NCBI RefSeq assembly: GCF_028640845.1
Contig: NC_080542.1
Span: 129,912,580 to 129,976,579 of the forward strand
Source: Ahaetulla prasina
Lineage: Eukaryota > Chordata > Lepidosauria > Squamata > Colubridae
DNA length: 64,000 nucleotides
Direction of reading: 5' to 3'
The number at the start of each line of letters is the position of its first letter. The first letter of the stretch is position 1. Position numbers and translations under genes: made by a program. Under the pieces are notes generated by a model, which was given only the letters and a program-made list of their open reading frames with translations, was not told the origin of the DNA and made no database searches. Below, piece after piece: positions 56,078-64,000 of the stretch.

Positions 56078-56680
56078 CTTGGAATACTGCATTCAGTTTT
56101 GGTCGCCAAGATGTAAAAAAGATGTTGAGACTCTAGAAAGAGTGCAAAGAAGCGCAACAAAGATGATTAGGGAACTGGAGACTAAAACATATGAATAAAG
56201 GTTGCAGCACTAGTGGGATTCAGATCCCATTGCTACCAGTTTGCTCGTGGGCGCTTGCTTGCTTATGCCCACGCGCAATGCTTCTGTGCATGCACAGAAG
56301 CATCCAGGTAGATGGGTGGAGCCTCCCACCACCACCGCTCGGTAGCCCGATCCAGGACGAACCGGTAGCAATTCACCACTAGGTATGTCTATCCAGGAAC
56401 TGGGTATGTCTAGTTTAATGAAAAGAAGGGAAAACATGATAGCAGTATTCTAATATATCAGGGGCTGCCACAGAGAAGAGGGAGTTAAGCTATTCTCCAA
56501 AGCACCTGAGAGTAGGACAGAAAACAGTGGGTGGAACCAAGTTGTGAATGCTCCAACACTGGAAAATTTTAAGAAAATGTTGGATAACCGTCTGTCTGAG
56601 ATGATGTAGGGTTTCCTGCCTGGGCAGGGGGTTGGACTAGAAGGCCTCCAAGGTCCCTTCCAACTCGTTGTTGTTGTTGT
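56078..56680 (+). mobile_element. CR1 LINE 3' fragment, interrupted by a MITE
   Basis: Coding remnants ([10 protein letters not shown]-like, then NMIAVF) and a UTR ending GCAGGGGGTTGGACTAGAAG and GGTCCCTTCCAACTC, then a GTT tract. A MITE lies at 56210-56382. Part of the usual ...ATTTTCCTAACAG... block is deleted. Confidence 0.75.
56210..56382. mobile_element. hAT-type MITE in the CR1 fragment
   Basis: CTAGTGGGATTCAGATCCC at the start and GCAATTCACCACTAG at the end. GCTACCAGTTTGCTCG and GAACCGGTAGCAATTC motifs match the family at 16316. Boundaries approximate; no clear 8-bp duplication. Confidence 0.55.
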
Positions 56681-56699
56681 TGTTGTTATTATTATTATT

Positions 56700-56922
56700 A
56701 ATCAAGAGGAATTTTCCTAACAGTTAAAACACTTAATCAGTGGAACAGCTTGCCTCCAGAAGTTGTAAATGCTCCAACACTGGAAGTTTTTAAGAAGAGA
56801 TTGGATAACCATGTCTAAAGTGGTGTAGGATTTCCTGTCTAAACAGGTGGTTGGACTAGAAGACCACCAAGGTCCCTTCCAACTCTATTTTTCTATTCTA
56901 TTCTATTCTATTCTATTCTATT
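56700..56922 (+). mobile_element. CR1 LINE 3' UTR with (TTCTA)n tail
   Basis: AGGAATTTTCCTAACAGTTA, GGAAGTTTTTAAGAAGAGAT and GGTCCCTTCCAACTCTATTT are followed by TTCTA units at 56890-56922. It is a second CR1 end directly after the previous copy. The pentamer tail is the same as that of the Rex1-like elements. Confidence 0.75.
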
Positions 56923-57162
56923 GTACCATATACTTTATAATTCATATCTCAGAAAAGTTCACAAATAAAATACTAATCAGTATATAAACTCAAAAATCCA
57001 TCTTTTTCTTTTCTTCTGGTGATACATGGACATCTTCCTCATGGTTTCCTTAGGAAGTATACAGAAGTGTCCTCTTCCAGAACTTTTCTCCCCAACTTTC
57101 AGACTTACTGTGATTACCTGCTGTTTCCCCTGTAAGTACTAATAAGGTCCAATTCCGTTTTG

Positions 57163-57237
57163 CTTTTTAAGATGAGTTAGGAGCAACCTCCTTTGATGAG
57201 AAGAGTTAGCTAGCCAGCAACTATTCTATAATCTGAA
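57163..57237. repeat. 75-bp perfect direct repeat, left copy
   Basis: Starts CTTTTTAAGATGAGTTAGGA and ends CTATAATCTGAA; identical to 58864-58938. The two copies flank a LINE-SINE composite. Such a length is far above the usual 5-20 bp for non-LTR insertions. Confidence 0.95.
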
Positions 57238-58508
57238 AGGTTCATTCATTTATTTATTTATTTATTTTGTCACAACATCATATAAAAAAGATTATATAGT
57301 ATATAAACATATATATGAGTAAACATTAGGAGGTATAAGCATCAATATATATATAGGAAGAAGAAAAGAAAAACAATAGGACAGGAACGGTAGGCACGTT
57401 TGTGCGCTTATGCACGCCCCTTATGGTCCTCTTAGGAATGGGGTGAGGTCAATAGTAGAAAGTTTTTGGTTAAAGCTTTTAGGATTATGAGAAGAGACCA
57501 CAGAGTCAGGTAAAGTATTCCAAGCTCTGATGATTCTGTTACAGAAGTCATATTTTCTGCAATCTAGATTAAAGCGGTTAACATTAAGTTTAAATCTGTT
57601 GATTGCTCTTGTATTATTGCAATTAAGGCTGAAGTAGTCTTTAACAGGAAGGACATTACAATAGATGATTCTATGAGTTAAACTTAGGTCTTGTCGAAGG
57701 CGACGGAGTTCCAAGTTTTCTAAGCCTAGGATTTCAAGTCTGGTGGGATGAGGTATTTTGTTGTTTTCAGAGGAGTGGAGAACTCTTCCTGTAAAATATT
57801 TCTGGACTCGTTCAATTGTATTGATGTCAGAGATGTGATGAGGGTTCCAAACAGGCGAGCTGTATTCTAGAATTGGTCTAGCAAATGTTTTATATGCTTT
57901 GGTTAGTAGTGTAGTGTTTTTGGAAAAGAAGCTACACAAGATTAGGTTTACAACTCTTAGAGCCTTTTTTGCTATGTAGTTACAGTGGGCTTTGGGACTC
58001 AGACATGAAAACTCCAAGGTCTTTAACGGGGTGGGGATCATCTGTAAGGTAATGTCCATCAAGTATGTACTTAGTGTTTGGGTTCTTTTTTCCAATATGT
58101 AAGACTGAGCATTTGCTGGTTGAGATTTGGAGCTGCCAAGTTTTAGACCAAGTGGTTAGATGATCAAGGTCTTTTTGGATGATAGATGCATTGTCTGTGG
58201 TGTTAAATAGTTTGACATCGTCAGCAAAGAGAACACAATTACTTGCGATATGGTCACAAAGATCATTTATGTATAGTATGAAGAGTGTTGGTCCAAGGAT
58301 GCTGCCTTGAGGAACGCCACTCTTGACAGGAACAGGATTTGCTAGAGCATTGCCAATTTTGACCACTTGTTGTCTGTTAGACAGAAAAGCAGATATCCAT
58401 TTGTGAAAGGGTCCTGAAATGCCATAGGATTTTAGTTTTAGGAGAAGTTTATCATGTACTACTGAGTCAAAAGCTTTGCAGAAGTCTATGTAGATTGCAT
58501 CTATTGTT
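57238..58508 (-). mobile_element. CR1/L3-like LINE, 5' truncated (LINE part of a composite)
   Basis: The 3' end is the TTCATTTATTTATTTATTTA tail at 57243-57268 on the plus strand. Minus-strand frames (58366-57980, then 58095-57421) encode VPQGSILGPTLFILYINDLC, the catalytic FADDVKLFNTT, HPVKDLGVF, PKAHCNYIAKKALRVVNLIL and DFCNRIIRAWNTLPDSVVSS, ending FLRGP. Further upstream TIDAIYIDFCKAFDS is readable to the junction. RT is complete from the A motif onward, in two frames. It stops abruptly where the Sauria SINE begins. Confidence 0.85.
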
Positions 58509-58858
58509 CAGGTAAAGGTAAAGGTTCCCCTTGCATATATGTGCTAGTCGTTCCTGATTCTAGGGGGCAGTGCTCATCTCCATTTCAAAGCCGAAGAGCC
58601 AGCACTCTCAGAAGACATCTCCGTGGTCATGCGGCCGGCATGACTGAATCCCAAAGGCGCACGGAACACTGTTACCTTCCCACCAAAGGTGGTCCCTATT
58701 TTTCTACTTGCATTTTTTATGTGCTTTCAAACTGCTAGGTTGGCAGAAGCTGGGACAAGTAACAGGAGCTCACTCCGTTATGCGGCACTAGGGATTCAAA
58801 CCACTAAACTGCCAACCTTTCAATTGACAAGGTCAGGATCTTAGCCACTGAGCCACCA
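58509..58858 (-). mobile_element. Sauria SINE, full length, at the 5' end of the LINE
   Basis: Minus-strand head GGTGGCTCAGTGGCTAAGAT; end GGGGAACCTTTACCTTTACC joins the LINE directly. Only GAACATG-like residue separates its head from the 75-bp repeat. TGTTC occurs at both edges (58505-58509, 58859-58863), so a very short target duplication is possible. Confidence 0.9.
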
Positions 58859-58863
58859 TGTTC

Positions 58864-58938
58864 CTTTTTAAGATGAGTTAGGAGCAACCTCCTTTGATGA
58901 GAAGAGTTAGCTAGCCAGCAACTATTCTATAATCTGAA
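58864..58938. repeat. 75-bp perfect direct repeat, right copy
   Basis: Identical to 57163-57237; see that entry. Confidence 0.95.
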
Positions 58939-59785
58939 CTAGTTATGCTAAAAATAAAAAAGGTTAAAAGGCCTCATTATTTTATTTTTGTTTTTCTTCT
59001 CTCTATATCACCTTGTGTTTCTCATTTTTTAAATTATAAGTCAGAGGATTCCCTCACTATCAAGATCTCTTCTTTTGTCTCTGCCTGCTTTTTTGGCTTA
59101 AATGCATAATAAAATGCATTTCGGTTTTCAAAAAGCAATCCTGTTATGGCCAAAATGTGCAGAAACTAAACCCAACAATTTATATTCTTTACCTTAGGTA
59201 TCACAAGGTGAAGGATATGCCTATAAAGATTTTACAATGTCTGAATATGAACAGCGCAGTTCTTATTAATAAATCATAATTATTTAAGTGCCTTTCAGTA
59301 CAAAGTGCTTAAGATAGCTTTACTGAATTCTAAAACAGAGCAGACTATCAATAACATTTCATAATATAAATTTAACCAAAAATCTAATTGTCATTAGATA
59401 ACATCTTCCCAAAGCTAAAAGCAGACAGCATAGAAATAGACTTAAAAGTAGTCTGGTATGGAGAACAGAACTTCAGACCAAACAAACAAACAAAACAAAA
59501 CCTACCCTTGGGACAACTCTAGTAGCGACTGAAATTAACAAAAAAGGAAAGATTGTGCCTCTAGACAAGATAAAGGGAAGAGACTGCTGTCACCAACAAC
59601 TCACACTCATAGCCCCATGTGCTCCTAGCACTACTGTGATCACTTTGGCCACTTTCACATCCTCCCTCCATCTTTCAGGCCTTCGGCTTCTTATATTCCT
59701 CGTTCCTGATGTTGGTTTTTGTATATATACTCATACTTCCATTATTGGACAAGCCTCATTAAGAAGAACTTTAGTGACCAGACAC
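58939..59785. other. no feature recognised
   Basis: AT-rich unique-looking DNA. Confidence 0.5.
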
Positions 59786-60686
59786 CAGTGATATATTATC
59801 ATATGTGGTGGAAATGTGTAAAAGCAAAGAAATATTGGACAAAAATACATAAATGATTGGAAAAAATATTAAAATAACATAGTATATGCATTACTATTAT
59901 AGTAATAGTAATAGTAATATGCATTACTATTAATAATACTAGTAATATGCATTACTATTAATATTAAATAGTAATAGTAATTTGCATTACTATTAATCTT
60001 CTCATCATTCCTAACACCCATCTCCTTCCACTTATGACTGTATGACTGTAAACTTGTTGCTGGTATCATTACGATTTATATTGACTGTTTCCTAATATAA
60101 TTTGATTGCTTATTTGTTCCCTAAGACTATCATTAAGTGTTATACCTTATGATTCTTGATGAATGTATCTTTTCTTTTATGCATACCTAGAGCGTATGCA
60201 TCAAGACGAATTCCTTGTGTGTCCAATCACACTTGGCCAATAAAGAATTCTATTCTATTCTATTCTATTCTATTCTATTCTATTCTATTCTATTCTATAT
60301 AGATTTTAAGCCAGAGATATTTTTGCTAGGCATAATACCTGAAAAGTATGATAAAGAGAATTTATACTTAATATTACATATCTTGACAGCAGCAAGAATT
60401 GTATTTGCACAGTACTGGAAATATTAAGAAACACCTACAGAGGATGATATAATTTAAAAAAAATTAGATTGCGCAGAAATGGACAGATTGACATTAAAAA
60501 TAAAAGAAAAAGAAGATACAGACTATTTTTGAACAAGAGCTTGTTTTATAAATGGTTGGACAGTAGAGGTAGAAATTAGGAGTGGGAAAAGTATTATTTT
60601 ATGTAAATAAATCGATCCAGACAAGTTTTCACTAAGCACTTATGTATGTAATGTGAAAATGTATAAATAAACTGTTTAAAAAAAGA
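59786..60686 (+). mobile_element. L1 LINE 3' fragment, interrupted by a Rex1-like tail
   Basis: Left part gives WWKCVKAKKYWTKIHK and LEKILK (59800-59875). Right part (from 60299) gives IDFKPEIFLLGIIPEKYDKE, NLYLILHILTAARIVFAQYW and K. These are adjoining blocks of L1 ORF2 C-terminus. Later frames are broken, and the element ends near ATAAACTGTTTAAAAAAAG (60686). Inactive. Confidence 0.7.
59881..60298 (+). mobile_element. Rex1-like LINE tail plus TAATAG-rich tract, inserted in L1
   Basis: 59881-59994 is a repeat of ATTACTATTA/ATAGTAATA words. From about 59995 the Rex1-like UTR runs CCACTTATGACTGTATGACT to GTGTCCAATCACACTTGGCC and ends in (TTCTA)n at 60248-60297. The UTR has an extra segment compared with the copies at 23 and 30 kb, so it is a different subfamily. 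Confidence 0.7.
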
Positions 60687-61214
60687 GTTGTAATGTTCTT
60701 ACTCATCCACAACAAAATAATTATTTATTCAGCATAACTCTGCCTAACTTGCATTTTTCCATTGACATTTTGGTGAACATAGCCTGATTTTGTACAATTA
60801 TATGCCCACCCAAAGGAATGATTGCCACATAGATGTGAGACTAGAATAATTATTGTGATCCATAAGCATTTCCCCCCAGTTGACATGTCATCAGCCATTA
60901 ACCAATTCCCCAAAGCAGTTCCATTCCTTGGTCCCAATCAGGTTAAACGTCTTGCTTGCCTTCTGGAGATCCAGGATCCCTTACAGGAGAAACGAGCTTG
61001 CTGGAAAGAGACAGTGGGTTTGAGGAATCAATTTCTTCCATCAGTGTAAGAAAAAGTAATCAAGAGTTGCATCTATATCCCCCACCCTCCAACAAGTTCT
61101 AATCTTCCAGCAGCTTATCGTTTAGCTGACTTAATAAGGCTATTTTGAGGAGTGCAATGTGCCTCATGGGAATATTGCTTGAAAAAGAAAAAGGGAATGA
61201 ATGAAAGAAAGAAA
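60687..61214. other. no feature recognised
   Basis: Unique sequence; a GAAA repeat is at 61203-61219. Confidence 0.5.
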
Positions 61215-61510
61215 GAAAGAGGACTTGGGAGTTGATCGCTGAAGATGTGAAATCCTCGTTAATCATGTTTGCCTCGGAGTCAATAATTAAAATCTCAGGG
61301 CTTCCCCCCCCCCTTCCTTAAGGAGTTCTCCTCTCTTGAGGGGTGACAAATAAAACTCGCTGACAATCAAATTGTCTGGCTTTCATGTTAGAGGTTTAAG
61401 GCACTGGGACAATAATTTGGTAGTTTTTATTCAAGTGCTTGCCAAATTAATTAGTGGAACTACATGAAAGAGGCCACTTGCTTCAACATTAATCCACTCT
61501 GGACAGCTGT
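61215..61510. other. possible conserved non-coding element
   Basis: Balanced, non-repetitive sequence with several AT-rich homeodomain-like cores: CGTTAATCATG, CAATAATTAAAATC, CAATAATTTGG and AAATTAATTAGTGG. It stands out from the repeat-laden surroundings. Function and conservation are guesses. Confidence 0.3.
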
Positions 61511-63198
61511 GAGGCTCCCTGTTAGAATTAAAAAGGCTTGAGTTTTTTCTTTTCTTTCCTAGAACAAAAAAGGGTTTTTTCCTCCCTTTTTCTGTCTTTT
61601 TGCAGATATCAGTGATGGGAAAGCAGACATTGATGCTTCAACCTACCAGAATCCAGAATGCTCTGTAGAAAGCAAATATATAGAATGAAGACATCATAAG
61701 AATATAAAATCTCATGCAACATATTTTCCTGTTGCCATAAAACTGAAGATTATATTTCAAAATTATATTTCACCAAGAATCATCCATGGGTATTCAATAT
61801 TGGCCTGAACTCTAATGCTTGCTTGAATATCTCTGCAAATCTTCAGAAGCTCTAGATTGTCAAAATCAGAAGGATGGATCCAAGGGTAGATCCTTCTCAG
61901 CAGTAAGACATAAACCATATATATAAATCATAATCATTGGGTTTATATAACACATTAAACATCAGATAGGCAAACTATCTTATGATTTAGCAACTGCGAA
62001 TCCATCTTATAGCTAGATGGAATATAAATATATATCCCCAATCACAATCTTCATTTCCTTCAAGTTTTCAATTTATTTTTCTATAGGCAAGCCTATTTCT
62101 CACGATGGATTCTGACAATAACATTTTGAGTGTGCAAATAAAAAGAAGTTTACAAAATAGTTTAAGAGCCATATTGGACAAGTGTAGGCTACTTACAGAA
62201 ATAATATAGCCACCTGCAACTTTTCTATAAGAGGAAAATTGCTTTTGTCAACTTCATTTCTCTTCCTAGGATACAAGATTCTCCTTAATATCCTATTTCT
62301 CCTTTTTCTCAGAATGTATCTAACAACTTTGATAAAGAATATAAAATTCTCAGAGCTGACAAATTCTCATTATCAATAGAAGCATTTTATATTTTTCTTT
62401 TAAATATATCTTTGATTCATTGTGTTTATGTGGTAGGGAAATAAATGGTATATGAAAGAAATGGGGGAGGTTTGTTTTTTTCTATATTTATAGAAGGCCT
62501 TGCCTGAATTATCCTTTAATTCCATTTTGTAAAAGAATCCATAGCTTCTTCTAGGATCATATGTGATTACAAAACAGGAGGGAAAAAGGAAGAAATTTTA
62601 TAATAATTGAAAAACTTATCCCATCAGGATACCATTATGCAAATCATTCTCTTGCTCTATTTTAAATTCCAAATCAATACAAACACAAAACTTAAGATCC
62701 TTTTTGGATAAATCAATTACAACTTTCATGTGTAATGACATTCCATCATAATGCTTCTTTCATTTGTTCTTGCAGAATGACTAATATAAAAAAAATAAAA
62801 CGTCAACTTGAAATATTTTCCCTTCTGGCTTCCTCCTCTGAAGTGTTTCAGGGCAGTCTTGAAGAGTCATTTCTTCTGAGGGCCAGAAGCAAAATTGAAA
62901 GGCAGATTTATATTACACAAATAGATTAATAAAACTGGAATTTCATTCTTTTCACAAATAATTTTAGGTCATATAATTTCTGTTCCCATGCATCAGACAT
63001 TACATCAGTTGAAATGCATGAGCAAAATATACTTGAAAGGTACACCCATTGCTAATTCTCTGTGAATTTCTTTTTGCATTCATTGGCCATCATAGTTTTC
63101 CAGCATATACTGCAAAACTATTGCATGTTGCAAGTCAACAGCCTCAAATAGATGAGGTTTTTTTATTATTATTTTTGAATCAGTCATGCAGGACATGG
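61511..63198. other. no feature recognised
   Basis: AT-rich unique-looking DNA with short reading frames and no repeat hallmark. Confidence 0.5.
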
Positions 63199-63377
63199 AT
63201 GTCTCAAGGGTGCTTTATCAAGAGGCAACTGGATTTTTTTCCTTGAAGATGTTTCACTTTTCATCAAAGAAGCTTCTTTAGTTCTGAACTGAACTGAAGA
63301 GGATGAGAAGAAAAATATCTTCAAGGAATAACAAAGAAATTCCAGTTGCTTCTTGAAAAAACCACCCTTGGGATATC
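63199..63377. repeat. foldback related to the Penelope-like element end
   Basis: 63199-63265 and 63302-63377 are imperfect inverted arms with a 36-nt spacer. Each arm carries the ATCTTCAAGGAA...CCAGTTGC.TCTTGA motif seen at the 3' end of the Penelope-like element near 35190-35250. Penelope-like elements can have inverted terminal segments, so it is probably a relic of such an end. Confidence 0.6.
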
Positions 63378-64000
63378 TTCTACTTTCATCTCTTGGCTAC
63401 AATATAAAGTAGAAAATGGAATAGTGAGCTAATGGCAAGAATTTGGGGGATATAGGAAAAAAAACATGAGAGCTGTTCTAGCTTTATTCACTTTGAGAAG
63501 TGAATAAAGTACACAGAGGAAACTTTGTAGATGAGGTAATGAGCATGAACCCTGCTAAATTATAACTCCTGATCAAGCCGCATCACTTTCTAATTAAATC
63601 CACCAGCAATTGTGTTAGATTCAGCCTTGTTCTATATGAATGTAACTTCCAATAATTGACAGATAGGTTAAGTGCCATGATGTTTAGTCTTTTTACAACC
63701 CATTGGCTGAAATATTCTGGCATAACCATTGAAGTGGCTACTTAAATTTTTTTTTTCAAGTTCTTACATTAACTTCAATGCACATTTTGTTGGGGTTGTC
63801 TTCAATCCCTATTGATCCTGGGAACTGTCTGAACATGTCCTTGGAGTATTCTTTGCAAGATTGGGGAAATAATTTGCCATTGCTTGTTTCCTGGGGTAGA
63901 AAGAGAGTGCCTGGACTAAGATCACCCAACTGGATTTTATGCCTTAAACAGGACTAATATTTACAATATCCTGGTTTTTAACTTGGTGCCTTAGATAACT
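63378..64000. other. no feature recognised
   Basis: Unique-looking sequence to the window edge. Confidence 0.5.

Overview
This is vertebrate nuclear DNA, most likely from a squamate reptile and probably a snake. Three lines of evidence point that way: Sauria-type SINEs (a squamate family with a tRNA head and a GGGGAACCTTTACC-like tail), a Bov-B LINE remnant, and LINE 3' tails that end in (TTCTA)n. The last is the AATAG-class 'microsatellite seeding' known from snake genomes. I found no exon of a host gene, no rRNA, no functional tRNA and no CRISPR array. The window reads as intergenic or intronic DNA packed with nested, mostly dead transposable elements, separated by unique AT-rich sequence.

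Layout. 0-6.5 kb: CR1 and Bov-B tails, then a nearly complete but frameshifted L2-like LINE (minus strand). 6.55-10.14 kb: a Tc1/mariner (pogo-like) DNA transposon with perfect 25-bp terminal repeats and TA flanks. It holds a broken transposase, a long ATT/ATC microsatellite and a CpG-rich array of 239-bp palindromic units. 11-19 kb: L2 tails, hAT-type MITEs, a tRNA-derived SINE, R4/Dong-like LINE fragments (minus strand; one split by a hAT element) and triplet microsatellites. 19.9-22.5 kb: a possible LTR remnant and a recent ~890-bp tandem duplication bounded by LINE 3' ends. 23-36 kb: Rex1/Babar-like LINEs with (TTCTA)n tails, one hit by an L1 tail and one inserted into a Penelope-like element, plus several hAT MITEs with 8-bp duplications. 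39-45 kb: a CR1/L3-like LINE, an L2 3' end and a decayed transposase-like gene broken by L2 and Sauria insertions. 46-61 kb: SINEs, L1 fragments, CR1 fragments and two CR1/L3-like LINE copies with unusual 5' structures. 61-64 kb: mostly unique DNA with one possible conserved non-coding element and a Penelope-end foldback.

The elements form a partner network. L2-like LINEs share their tail with one SINE type, CR1-like LINEs with another, and Bov-B with Sauria SINEs. The nesting gives a relative chronology: Rex1 entered L1 and L1 entered Rex1, Rex1 entered a Penelope element, a hAT entered an older MITE, and L2 and Sauria entered the unclassified transposase gene. The structures most worth a second look are a SINE-LINE composite inside a perfect 75-bp direct repeat (57.2-58.9 kb), two near-perfect foldbacks at retroelement ends (43.95 and 54.2 kb), the palindromic 239-bp array in the pogo-like transposon, and the LINE-mediated tandem duplication at 20.5-22.3 kb. 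Clade names for LINEs rest on motif recognition only; no database search was possible.
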